Of a stretch of 14,590 nucleotides of DNA, positions 1-7,836 are shown in pieces (position 1 is the first letter of the stretch; each line of letters starts with the position of its first letter). Origin of the DNA: DATDPY01 sp964395765 (lineage in GTDB: Bacteria; Bacteroidota; Bacteroidia; Cytophagales; Cyclobacteriaceae); contig CAYNCU010000106.1 of the NCBI GenBank assembly GCA_964395765.1, forward strand, positions 1 to 14,590, read 5' to 3'. Both the position numbers and the translations under genes were made by a program. A model generated the notes under the pieces. That model was not told where the DNA came from. It was given only the letters and a program-made list of their open reading frames with translations, and searched no databases.

Positions 1-1054
1 CGTATTCTTCACCAAGCACAGCCAGGGAAGATTTTACCAGGTCCATTGCCTCATCATACCGGTAATGAAGATCTACATTTTTTACCAGTGGCGGATATAG
101 GTCATAATAATGAAGCTCTTCCACCGCGAGAATCTTTTTCCTTAATTCGAGGTAACGGTGAAGTGTGGGTAAATTATTATTGACATTTTCAATGAGCTTA
201 TAATAAACGGCAACCGGAATATTATTTTCATCCAGGGAAGCCTCAAGACAGGATTTGTATTTTCTCGCATTTTTAATGAAAATATTTTCCTTGATCAGGC
301 CATATAGTTCAGTCCCGGAGGTTCGCTTAAACAGATTTAAATTCCCGAAAAAAGCATCAAATACTTTTATACGGTCATCACGGTTGGCGGATGCCCGGTA
401 CAGGGAATAACCGGATGCGTCAAGTTTAACCTTTTTTCCGTCGGAAAGGGTAACTTCAGGGCGGGGCATTTCGGCATTTGAAAAAATACTGTATGTGGTA
501 TAGGAATTGCCCATCATGATAGTGGCTTGTGCGATGATCGATTCCTCAGCATCGCTCAAAGTATGTGAACGCCTGCGATCTATATTTTCTATAACATGCC
601 TGTAATCGTCAAGGGCAGGTTCGTCCTTGAAAAAGTTCACAAGATGGTCGTGTGGAATAGCCAGTATTTCAGGATCAATAAAACTGGCTGCTGTTGAAAA
701 ATCAGTAAAAAGCTGGCTGGCTTCCTGTACCATTTTTAAGGGTTCGGAAATCCTTGTATCTTCATCGGACAACAGGTTGGCATAAACCGATAATTTCACA
801 AGCTTTTTACGCATATCGAATATTATGTTCAGGGCATTGAGCAAATCTCTGGCCGATTTTCCCAGATTGCCTTTTAATGACTTTATTCTTTCGAATTGCC
901 CTGAAATATTTTTTTTATCATCATACCATTCTTTTTTATTCGCGTACAGATCGGCAAGATTCCATTTAAATTTATTATCCATTCGGCTTCTGTCTTTTCT
1001 TTGGTTTACAGCGGAAGAAGTTTCTGCTCCCATTTCAGTTAATCTGTCGTCCAT
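1..1054 (-). CDS. pepF: Oligoendopeptidase F (M3B family), partial, C-terminus off the left edge
   Basis: This is the N-terminal part, about 351 codons, of a cytosolic zinc oligopeptidase of the PepF/M3B type, which cleaves short peptides. The protein has the family's opening FKWNLADLY (about residues 29-37 from the first ATG), then a long helical N-domain with KLVKLSVYANLLSDED and a stretch ending SGYSLYRASANRDDR. The catalytic HExxH zinc motif normally follows at about residue 380, so it lies beyond position 1 and cannot be checked. Three in-frame ATGs compete (1054, 1033 and 982). None has a Shine-Dalgarno sequence, and 982 would put the start right before the conserved FKWNL block. The gene follows the dehydrogenase-cytochrome gene on the same strand after 52 bases with no terminator seen, so read-through is possible, although the functions look unrelated. 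Family assignment is strong; the start is uncertain. Confidence 0.9.
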   Translation of the reverse strand, partial: MDDRLTEMGAETSSAVNQRKDRSRMDNKFKWNLADLYANKKEWYDDKKNISGQFERIKSLKGNLGKSARDLLNALNIIFDMRKKLVKLSVYANLLSDEDTRISEPLKMVQEASQLFTDFSTAASFIDPEILAIPHDHLVNFFKDEPALDDYRHVIENIDRRRSHTLSDAEESIIAQATIMMGNSYTTYSIFSNAEMPRPEVTLSDGKKVKLDASGYSLYRASANRDDRIKVFDAFFGNLNLFKRTSGTELYGLIKENIFIKNARKYKSCLEASLDENNIPVAVYYKLIENVNNNLPTLHRYLELRKKILAVEELHYYDLYPPLVKNVDLHYRYDEAMDLVKSSLAVLGEEY

Positions 1055-1106
1055 CGTATTTTTTATTTCTGTTAGGCATAGATTATTTACCCGCAATTTC
1101 TTTCCG

Positions 1107-2786
1107 TTACTGGTTAGCTGCCCTGACTTTGGTCACTTCATCAGCCGTGACAGGACCTGCAGAATTTCCGAAACTGCTTCTTATATAAGTCAACACGTCG
1201 GCGATTTGCTGGTCGGTAAGGAAGGAATGCGGCGGCATAATATTCTGGTACATTTCACCTCCAATTTCCGTGGGTTGATTGAAACCGTTCAAAACAATTT
1301 TAATGAGTGCGGCCTTATCACCTTTTACCTGGTTCGTTCCGATAAGCGGAGGGTTCATGCCTGGGGCGCCCTTTCCGTTATCCATATGGCATTGCAGGCA
1401 ATAGGTGGAATAAACATCCTTTCCCGGGCTTACACCGGTTGCAGCTGGTGCGACTTCACTGGCAACTTGCGGCATAAATAAATGATGATCGACAGGCTGC
1501 GGAATACCTTTTTTGTAATAGACAACCCGCCATACTCTGCCATGCTGCGAATCACATATATATAAAGATCCATCGGGCCCTTCGGCCAGGCCGCAGGGTC
1601 TGAAAAAAGCATCCGATGGATTATTAACGGGAATGGGCCCCATGAAACCGTCGGCAAAAACCTCTGGATTCCCTGATGGTTTTCCGTCTTTCATGGGCAC
1701 AAACATTACTTTGAATCCCTGCTGTTCGTGGCCCAGCCGGTTCCAGCTGCCGTGAAAGGCTATAAAAGCACCGTGTTTATATTTTTCTGGAAACAGGTTG
1801 CCTTCATAAAATAATAACGCGTTGGGGGCCCAATGTCCCGGGAAGCCGTACAAGGGCATTTTAGCATCGGCACATCTTCCAACCGCTTTTGCATCGCCGC
1901 CGTATTCAGGATTGAGTAATTTAATACCCCGGATCTGATCGTAATAACAATAGGGCCATCCCATATTATCTCCTTTTTCAACATCGAAAAATTCTTCTGC
2001 AGGAAGCTCAAGATTATCTTCTTCGGTGTAATACTGCGGCCAGTAACGGTGAAGATCATCCCGCCCGTGCTGAACAATATATAATTTATCGGCATCAAAG
2101 TTCCAGGTGATGGCCACGGCATTTCTTATTCCGGTCGCATACCGATGGTCGATATCCTGTACCTGGTGTTGCAAACTGTCATTGAATTCCCATATCCCTG
2201 CTCTGGTTTGAAGTTCCAGGCACGGATCCTCGCCACTGGAGCCGGCCGTTCTTAATATTTTTTCACAGTCGTTTGACTTTGACCCGATGGTTACATACAT
2301 ATTACCCTTATTATCGAAAGTGAAAGGCTTTTCCATATGACCGATGCCGTCCACCATGGTTACTAAGGTGTCAATCGGGCCGACGGGCAGGAGGTCTCCT
2401 TTTTTCATTCTTGCACGATAAACATGTGTTCTGTCGGAGAAATAGAGGTAACCCTGATGAACACTTATTCCTGTCCCGGGAATATTGGAATATCCTTCAA
2501 TGAGGTCAGCCCTGCCGTCCCCGTTGGTATCCCGCATGGCGATTATTCCTTTTCCTTCGTTATTCAGTTTCATGAGGTGCACATAAATATCCCCGTTATC
2601 ATTAACAAAAATATGACGGCCTTCCCCCAACGTATCCACCACCACAACCGCGCCGAAATTTTCCGGCAGACTTATCCCGCCGTTATTTACATCTGGAATC
2701 AATTGCTTTTTACCGCAACCGGATAAAATGAAAAATATAAAAATGGCCAGGGAAAGCCTGGCTGGGTTTAATAGATTCTTTAACAT
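1107..2786 (-). CDS. Glucose/sorbosone dehydrogenase-like lipoprotein with C-terminal cytochrome c domain
   Basis: A 559-residue exported redox protein. Residues 1-24 form a lipoprotein signal peptide with lipobox LSGC, so Cys24 is the likely lipid anchor. Residues about 37-430 resemble the six-bladed propeller of PQQ-dependent glucose/sorbosone dehydrogenases, with blocks such as DGIGHMEKPFTFDNKGNMYV (146-165), YATGIRNAV (216-224), GDNMGWPYC (272-280) and AFHGSWNR (343-350). Residues about 450-535 are a class I cytochrome c: heme motif CLQCH at 463-467 and probable axial Met517 in NIMPPH. The family oxidises an aldose or similar sugar outside the cytoplasm; here the electrons would pass directly to the fused heme and on to the respiratory chain. 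The real substrate is not readable. PQQ use is inferred from the family, and no PQQ synthesis gene is in the window. The ATG at 2786 fits the signal peptide and lies 20 bases from a -7 box. Confidence 0.88.
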   Translation of the reverse strand: MLKNLLNPARLSLAIFIFFILSGCGKKQLIPDVNNGGISLPENFGAVVVVDTLGEGRHIFVNDNGDIYVHLMKLNNEGKGIIAMRDTNGDGRADLIEGYSNIPGTGISVHQGYLYFSDRTHVYRARMKKGDLLPVGPIDTLVTMVDGIGHMEKPFTFDNKGNMYVTIGSKSNDCEKILRTAGSSGEDPCLELQTRAGIWEFNDSLQHQVQDIDHRYATGIRNAVAITWNFDADKLYIVQHGRDDLHRYWPQYYTEEDNLELPAEEFFDVEKGDNMGWPYCYYDQIRGIKLLNPEYGGDAKAVGRCADAKMPLYGFPGHWAPNALLFYEGNLFPEKYKHGAFIAFHGSWNRLGHEQQGFKVMFVPMKDGKPSGNPEVFADGFMGPIPVNNPSDAFFRPCGLAEGPDGSLYICDSQHGRVWRVVYYKKGIPQPVDHHLFMPQVASEVAPAATGVSPGKDVYSTYCLQCHMDNGKGAPGMNPPLIGTNQVKGDKAALIKIVLNGFNQPTEIGGEMYQNIMPPHSFLTDQQIADVLTYIRSSFGNSAGPVTADEVTKVRAANQ

Positions 2787-2806
2787 TGGATTTTAGCTTT
2801 AATAAA

Positions 2807-2814
2807 CAAATTTA
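2807..2814 (-). promoter_or_regulatory. Putative Bacteroidota -7 box for the dehydrogenase-cytochrome gene
   Basis: On the minus strand this reads TAAATTTG, an exact match to the Bacteroidota -7 consensus TAnnTTTG, 20 bases upstream of the ATG at 2786. No good -33 TTTG is found at the usual 19-23 base distance; the nearest candidate is TTC at 23 bases. The sequence match is direct; its use as a promoter is inferred. Confidence 0.42.
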
Positions 2815-2942
2815 CGATATAATCTAATTTCTCCGTTGAACCTGCAATCTTAGTTTTTTTCAAAAATAACAATCCGCGCACAAAGCTGCACAATGAATTA
2901 TTATTGTTTTTTCCGTACTTTCATATTCTAATTCCCGGTATC

Positions 2943-4139
2943 ATGGCAGTGATTGTCGCACTGATATTTTTTTATTTTATTTCTCCCGGTAAAATTGAGA
3001 AACAATACCTTGCCTCATACAGGAATTACACGAATGAATTGAAGGAATTCAGAAGTGAATTCGGTGGCGCGTATACCCTTCCGCCGGTTGAATTCTATTT
3101 ATTCGGTATGGGAAACAGGACTAAGTATATTTTTAATAAGGGCTCTCTCATTAATATTCAAACCGGGTTACCGGCAGGCCATTGGGCATATGATTCGGTA
3201 AAAATTATCCCGAATGAATATACGGTAATGCTTTTCCGGGCAGCCGGAAAATTTATCCGCATTACAGAAGATGAAAATGGAGTCTGGATCTACGACCGCG
3301 GCAAACCTCAGCTACTTCCGGGCACTGCTTCCCATGTTAGCCTCCCCGTTTTTAACGGTAACCGGTATGATCAGATACTGAAAGTATTGCACCAGGAAAT
3401 ATTAATTAATATCGTCGATTCGCAACCGCTTCCGAATTTATTTGTTTATCGCAAACCCTGGCGCCGTGTTGCTGCCATGATGGCGATGTGCCTGGCCAAA
3501 ACAGGTAACCTGGATCTGATCAGGACATGGTTTTTCGGCATATCCGACCCCTATGATCACAATAACGGTCATGCTAGCGGACATCCCGAAAATGAAGCGG
3601 ACAATCTTGGTGAATCGCTATATTTAATTTCGTTGTTTGAAGATAAAAATTATCCTCTGGTACAAAAGGTCATGGATGAAGAAAAGGTATTCGAAATTTA
3701 TTCCGATTCGATAATGTATATTAGAGGCCGGACCGATTTCCAGGAAGTGCCGGTGTACCAGACCAAATGGCTGATGTTCGGATTAAAATGTCTGGGAGTT
3801 AAAAACAATTTTTCATTACCGCTTATCCCGGATAATTATTCCTCGTTATTCTGGTGGGATTTCAAAGATTTTAACATTGAAGGGGATTGCAGTATTAACG
3901 ATAATTATCCTTATATTGAATGGGCGAGGGACCACTTTTACGGTTGGGAAAAGGGAATGATCAGTAATCGTGATTATCCCTTAACGTGGGAACGAGAGGC
4001 GAACGAGGCGGATTACGGAGAAATGTCGGTGATCGACAGTTCCTATGTGCAATTGCACCTTGCGGTTCCACATAGCGGGCAGGCAGCCGAAATTTTTCTA
4101 TACCTGACCGATAAAAATTTTGATTTTAACAATGAATGA
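2943..4139 (+). CDS. Membrane-anchored protein of unknown function, possibly an alpha/alpha-toroid enzyme
   Basis: I do not recognise the family. From ATG 2943 the protein has 398 residues. It opens with a hydrophobic segment (residues 1-13) followed by a lysine, which suggests an uncleaved signal anchor with the rest outside the cytoplasm. The frame stays open upstream to a TTG at 2904, but that would add a second hydrophobic stretch and rely on a rare start. Residues 40-130 look beta-rich. Residues 145-290 look helical, with WRRVAAMMAMCLAKTGN (173-189) and NEADNLGESLYLIS (217-230), which recall helical-hairpin repeats of six-hairpin glycosidase folds. Acidic and aromatic clusters follow, including YPYIEWARDHFYG (322-334) and PLTWEREANEADY (346-358). 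NEAD occurs twice (217-220 and 354-357). The stop lies three bases before the DraG-type lipoprotein gene, so the two are probably co-translated and may act together. An enzymatic role on a glycan or glycosylated substrate is speculation. Confidence 0.78.
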   Translation: MAVIVALIFFYFISPGKIEKQYLASYRNYTNELKEFRSEFGGAYTLPPVEFYLFGMGNRTKYIFNKGSLINIQTGLPAGHWAYDSVKIIPNEYTVMLFRAAGKFIRITEDENGVWIYDRGKPQLLPGTASHVSLPVFNGNRYDQILKVLHQEILINIVDSQPLPNLFVYRKPWRRVAAMMAMCLAKTGNLDLIRTWFFGISDPYDHNNGHASGHPENEADNLGESLYLISLFEDKNYPLVQKVMDEEKVFEIYSDSIMYIRGRTDFQEVPVYQTKWLMFGLKCLGVKNNFSLPLIPDNYSSLFWWDFKDFNIEGDCSINDNYPYIEWARDHFYGWEKGMISNRDYPLTWEREANEADYGEMSVIDSSYVQLHLAVPHSGQAAEIFLYLTDKNFDFNNE

Positions 4140-4142
4140 AAA

Positions 4143-5717
4143 ATGAAAAAATTCAGCTTTATCGCTATTCCTGTATTATTGATGATCACCGTTTCCGCAT
4201 GCGGAACAAGGAACAACGCCGAAAAAGGATTTGTAAAAATTCCCAAAGAGGTAATTGCAGATAAGATCAAGGGCGCCTGGGCCATGCAAACCATAGGGGT
4301 AACCTACGGGGGTCCTGTAGAATTCAGGTACATGAAAATGATGATCCCCGATTCCGTGAAGCTAGCCTGGTCGGATACCATGATGTATCACTGGATGACA
4401 AAAATTCCCGGCCTTTACGATGATATTTACATGGATCTCACCTTTGTCAATGTTTTACAAAAAGACGGACTTGATGCTCCGGTTGACGACTTTGCGAATG
4501 CGTACGCTCACGCTGACTATTTCCTGTGGCATGCCAATCAGCAGGGGAGGTACAATATCCTGAATGGTATAATGCCCCCGGCTTCGGGAAACTGGATGAA
4601 CAATCCCCATGCCGATGATATTGATTTTGAAATTGAATCCGATTTTGCCGGGATCATGAACCCGGGTATGCCTGAAAGTGCGGCAGGAATCTGTGACAAG
4701 GTCGGCCATATCATGAATTCAGGTGATGGATATTATGGCGGAATTTTTATTTCTTCCTTATATACATATGCATTTCTTTACAACAATATTGACAGCGTCG
4801 TAAACAAAGCGCTCCGTATGATTCCCAAAGAAAGCACTTATTACCAATGTGTAAGCGACGCCATTCAATGGCACCGTCAATATCCCAATGACTGGAAAAC
4901 GACCTGGAAGGAATTGCAGGACAAATGGGGTGAAGACATCGGCTGTCCCGATGGCGCTGATGCTGATTTCGATATTGATGCGAAATTAAATTCAGCCTAT
5001 GTCGTTACCGGTTTGTTATACGGAGGAGGGAATCCTGGAAAAACCATGGAAATTGCCGCCCGCTGCGGGCAGGATGCCGATTGTAACCCGTCCAACGCCG
5101 CCGGGATACTGGGAGCCATGATCGGGTATAAAGCCATACCGCAACAATGGGCTTCCGGCCTTCCAGCCATTGAAAATATGGATTTTAAATATACCACGAT
5201 GTCGCTGAACGATGTTTACCGGATCAGTTATGAACATGCCATGAAGATGATCGTAAGGAATGGGGGAGACACTACGGGTAATGAAGTGAAAATTAAAATT
5301 ACCGATCCCAAACCTGTTCCTTTGGAAATAAATTTTCCGGGATATAAGCTCGGCAAGCCAATCAATATTAATAAAAAGATCTCCGCAAAGTCAAAGGACA
5401 AATCTTTTGAAACGGATTTCGAGGGCATTGGCTTTGTAATCCGGGGCAATCCGAAAAATTCGCGCTTTGAAAACACATACGCTTTGTTAAATGAGGAAGA
5501 AACAGCAGGTGATTTCGTCGTACAGGTTAAATGTACAATTGACGATAATCTACCCTTCATTGTTAAATTACCGTTGAATTTCCTGAAACGAAACACCGAA
5601 ATTGTTTGTTTTAAGTATGGATTGGCGCCCGGTAAACATAAGGTCCGGATTGAAACCATAAATCTCAAAGATCCGGTTTACCTTGACCTCTGGAATATGC
5701 TGGTTTATACGCTGTGA
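4143..5717 (+). CDS. Exported ADP-ribosylglycohydrolase (DraG) superfamily lipoprotein
   Basis: A 524-residue protein. The lipobox VSAC makes Cys20 the likely lipidated residue, placing the protein in the periplasm or on the cell surface. Residues about 35-370 look like the all-helical DraG/ARH fold. An acidic YDDIYMD block (92-98) takes the place of the usual TDDT metal motif. A middle ADDIDFEIESDFAG block (157-170) precedes the glycine-rich GDGYYGGIF (194-202), and CGQDADCNPSNAAGILGA (308-325) matches the C-terminal GGDTDTxAAIAGA metal motif with Asp311 and Asp313. A separate domain of about 130 residues (390-524) looks like a beta-sandwich. The family removes ADP-ribose or hydrolyses related N-glycosidic bonds using two metal ions. 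For exported members the substrate is generally unknown, so the reaction is not assigned here. The cysteines flanking the DAD motif and the altered first motif mark a divergent subgroup. The gene starts three bases after the upstream stop, implying coupling. Confidence 0.83.
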   Translation: MKKFSFIAIPVLLMITVSACGTRNNAEKGFVKIPKEVIADKIKGAWAMQTIGVTYGGPVEFRYMKMMIPDSVKLAWSDTMMYHWMTKIPGLYDDIYMDLTFVNVLQKDGLDAPVDDFANAYAHADYFLWHANQQGRYNILNGIMPPASGNWMNNPHADDIDFEIESDFAGIMNPGMPESAAGICDKVGHIMNSGDGYYGGIFISSLYTYAFLYNNIDSVVNKALRMIPKESTYYQCVSDAIQWHRQYPNDWKTTWKELQDKWGEDIGCPDGADADFDIDAKLNSAYVVTGLLYGGGNPGKTMEIAARCGQDADCNPSNAAGILGAMIGYKAIPQQWASGLPAIENMDFKYTTMSLNDVYRISYEHAMKMIVRNGGDTTGNEVKIKITDPKPVPLEINFPGYKLGKPININKKISAKSKDKSFETDFEGIGFVIRGNPKNSRFENTYALLNEEETAGDFVVQVKCTIDDNLPFIVKLPLNFLKRNTEIVCFKYGLAPGKHKVRIETINLKDPVYLDLWNMLVYTL

Positions 5718-5800
5718 GATCCTGATTTTTTTGATTTTATCTATAGCAGGATGTAAATAATTGGAAATAAACAGTTTATTATTTTTAGCGATTTTACAAG

Positions 5801-6571
5801 ATGAAAAAGATGGTTGCTTCTCAAGTATTGGAAATGAACCGGGATATTGATAAAGAACCGGTAACAAGCCTATCAACCGCGGAACTGGATACATTGCCCT
5901 TACCTGTAAGGAATTACCTGGAATTTACCGGTTTTAAAAATGCCCGGAATTTCAGGAATGTAAGGCTGAAACAGGAAGGCATGTTCCGATCGGCATTGCA
6001 ATCGGAATGGATGCCCTTTAGTGCGGATCAGTATTTTAATATTCCCTATCATTCATTTTTATGGTATGCCGTCATGAAAGGACCCATGGGTATAAAATTC
6101 CATGCGATGGATAAATATATTCATGGGACCGGGAATATGCAGGTGAAACTGGCCAACCTGTTCAACATCGCCAATGTAACCGGCCCGGAAATTGACCAGG
6201 GAGAACTTACGCGTTTTCTGGCGGAAATGATGTGGTTCCCTTCCGCCTTTAAGCAGCCTTATATATTTTGGGAACCGGTTAATGAACTGTCGGCCAGGGT
6301 TACCATAAAATCAGGCGAAAAAACAGCCGGAGGAACTTTCGAATTTGAAAAGGACGGAAGGCTCATTAACTTCAATGCCAGGCGGTACAAATCGGGAGGT
6401 AAATATTTTTTCCTGGAAGATTGGTGCGCCTCGGTTCAGAATTATAAAAAGTTCGGTGAATTTCTATTGCCATCCGAATTTGAAGTGACCTGGAAATTAA
6501 ATATCGGGGAGTTAACCTACATCAGGGCTATTGTAAATTCCATTGAGTTTGATAACCCCGGAATTTATTAA
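5801..6571 (+). CDS. DUF6544/DUF6920-like protein lacking the N-terminal membrane segments
   Basis: A 256-residue protein of unknown function. It resembles the C-terminal domain I recall for the DUF6544 (DUF6920) group: LPLPVRNYLEFTG near residues 31-43, SEWMPFSADQYF (68-79), a lysine/glycine block HGTGNMQVKLANL (108-120), then IDQGELTRFLAEMMWFPSAF (130-149), and a C-terminal ITYxRA-like strand region. Many relatives have several transmembrane helices before this domain. Here an in-frame TAG lies at 5786-5788 just upstream of the ATG, so the protein begins almost directly at the domain and appears soluble. No signal peptide is visible. The gene follows the DraG-like lipoprotein by 83 bases on the same strand and converges with the MFS gene five bases away. 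Whether it shares a transcript with the preceding pair is unclear. Family recognition is from memory of motifs; the function is unknown. Confidence 0.8.
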   Translation: MKKMVASQVLEMNRDIDKEPVTSLSTAELDTLPLPVRNYLEFTGFKNARNFRNVRLKQEGMFRSALQSEWMPFSADQYFNIPYHSFLWYAVMKGPMGIKFHAMDKYIHGTGNMQVKLANLFNIANVTGPEIDQGELTRFLAEMMWFPSAFKQPYIFWEPVNELSARVTIKSGEKTAGGTFEFEKDGRLINFNARRYKSGGKYFFLEDWCASVQNYKKFGEFLLPSEFEVTWKLNIGELTYIRAIVNSIEFDNPGIY

Positions 6572-6585
6572 CATTGTCAGGGGTT
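6554..6585. terminator. Weak inverted repeat at the convergent gene junction
   Basis: AACCCC (6554-6559) and GGGGTT (6580-6585) can form a six-pair stem with a 20-base loop. It spans the last codons of the DUF6544-like gene, the five-base gap and the last codons of the MFS gene. Its placement suits a bidirectional terminator, but no T-run follows on either strand, so the call is weak. Confidence 0.25.
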
Positions 6586-7764
6586 CTCCGTTTTTGAAAT
6601 AAACGCCAGTAAAAAAACCGAGATTACCTGTAATCCTGATGAAACAATGACCAGCGATGTAATGGAAATATCATATAATATTCCCAGGCCTGCGCTGCCG
6701 ATAAACCATGAAATTCCAAACACGGCATTTTGCAAACCGTGAGCAGTAGCTCTCCTTTCACTGGATATCAGCGTTGTGACCACTGCACGCATAACACTTT
6801 CCTGGGAGGCCATGCCAATGCCCCAAAGTATAAGTCCGGTGACGACCCACGCGGGCCTTCCGAGAAAACATAAAGGCGCAGAAGCAGCGCTGAAGATTGT
6901 TGCAAGGACCAGTGTTTTTAAGCCGATTTTATCGAACAGTTTTCCCAATAGCAAGGCTGCGATTCCATCCGATAACATGGCAATGGAGTAAAGTACCGGA
7001 ATGAAAGGGTCATTTAATACATGAGTTTTTGAAAGATGAAATGCAATCAGGGCGAAATCGACAAAGCCTGCTGCAAATACCGCGGAGAATGCCATGTATG
7101 CCCAGTAGTTTTTATCAAAATTCTTAAAGGCGATTCCGGGTTTTTTTGTTTCGAGGTTTTCAGGGCTCGGGAATTTCCATCGGGCTGTAAAAAGGGAAAT
7201 GAAAGAAAACAAGGCAGGGATGGCAAGAATTCCGAAGGCCCAGGCGAAATTATTACCGGTCCGGTAAAGTATAGCGGCCGTAATCAGGGGCCCCAGTGTG
7301 GCGCCACCCTGGTCCATCGCTTCATGCAAACCGAATCCCCAGCCGATGCCTGTGGAGGTGGCAGCGTGGGACAGCATGGCATCCCTGACCGGAGCCCGGA
7401 TGGCACGGCCTATTCTTTCGGCAAATACAAGTACGATTGCCAGCGTCAGGTGACCGGCAAGGGCAAAAAGTGGAACGGCTACCAGGTTGATGAGGTAACC
7501 GGTGATCACAATGCTCCACCTTAATTTTAAGCGGTCTGAGATCCAGCCGGAAAACAAACGGAATGCATAACCGAGAAGTTCCCCGGTGCCTGCAATGATC
7601 CCCACGGCTGCCCCGCTGGCGCCCAGCACGCCCAGGTAAACCCCAATAATTCCACGAGCGCCTTCATAGGTAACATCGGCAAACAGGCTGACAAAACCGA
7701 ATGCGATGATAAATTGAATGGCGCGTCGATAAGCAGGATCTTTTTTATTTAACAAGCCAGGCAT
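6577..7764 (-). CDS. Major facilitator superfamily transporter (12 helices)
   Basis: A 395-residue inner-membrane transporter of the MFS_1 type. It has two six-helix halves separated by a hydrophilic stretch near residues 192-218. Visible motifs are the MFS motif A in the loop after helix 2 (GWISDRLKLR, residues 73-82), ERIGRAIRAPVRDAMLSHA (116-134), and GFGLHEAMDQGGATLGPL (143-160), blocks shared by a distinct set of uncharacterised bacterial exporters. The ATG at 7764 is preferred because AAAGGA lies 10 bases upstream. An in-frame ATG at 7818 would add 18 polar, cysteine-containing residues unlike a transporter start. The gene lies 72 bases downstream of aguA in the same direction with no clear terminator between, so it may be the last gene of the aguB-aguA transcript and might move a polyamine or precursor. 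That substrate is inferred only from position. Confidence 0.9.
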   Translation of the reverse strand: MPGLLNKKDPAYRRAIQFIIAFGFVSLFADVTYEGARGIIGVYLGVLGASGAAVGIIAGTGELLGYAFRLFSGWISDRLKLRWSIVITGYLINLVAVPLFALAGHLTLAIVLVFAERIGRAIRAPVRDAMLSHAATSTGIGWGFGLHEAMDQGGATLGPLITAAILYRTGNNFAWAFGILAIPALFSFISLFTARWKFPSPENLETKKPGIAFKNFDKNYWAYMAFSAVFAAGFVDFALIAFHLSKTHVLNDPFIPVLYSIAMLSDGIAALLLGKLFDKIGLKTLVLATIFSAASAPLCFLGRPAWVVTGLILWGIGMASQESVMRAVVTTLISSERRATAHGLQNAVFGISWFIGSAGLGILYDISITSLVIVSSGLQVISVFLLAFISKTENP

Positions 7765-7774
7765 CGTATTAATA

Positions 7775-7780
7775 TCCTTT
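7775..7780 (-). promoter_or_regulatory. Ribosome binding site deciding the MFS start
   Basis: On the minus strand this reads AAAGGA, 10 bases before the ATG at 7764. Most genes in this window have no such site, so it favours 7764 over the upstream in-frame ATG at 7818. Confidence 0.5.
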
Positions 7781-7836
7781 GAAATACAGCATTTAAATTC
7801 AGAGGAACAAGGGGACAACTAAAATAATATTTCGAT

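Noticed and set aside
825..1481. A 218-codon open frame on the plus strand across the dehydrogenase 3' end and pepF 5' end
   Set aside because: It lies antisense to two well-supported genes, crosses their junction and shows no recognisable domain.
2904..2942. TTG at 2904 as start of the unknown exported protein
   Set aside because: It needs a rare start codon and adds a second hydrophobic stretch; ATG 2943 gives a normal signal-anchor N-terminus.
5228..5668. A 146-codon minus-strand open frame opposite the 3' part of the DraG-like gene
   Set aside because: It overlaps a coding region with continuous homology-like features and has no own signal or promoter.
5719..5752. ATCCTG ... CAGGAT inverted repeat after the DraG-like gene
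   Set aside because: A six-pair stem with a loop over 20 bases and no following T-run; too weak to call a terminator.
7036..7524. A 162-codon plus-strand open frame inside the MFS gene, with cysteine-rich and glycine-rich stretches
   Set aside because: It is antisense to a clear 12-helix transporter; the composition reflects the reverse complement of membrane-helix codons.
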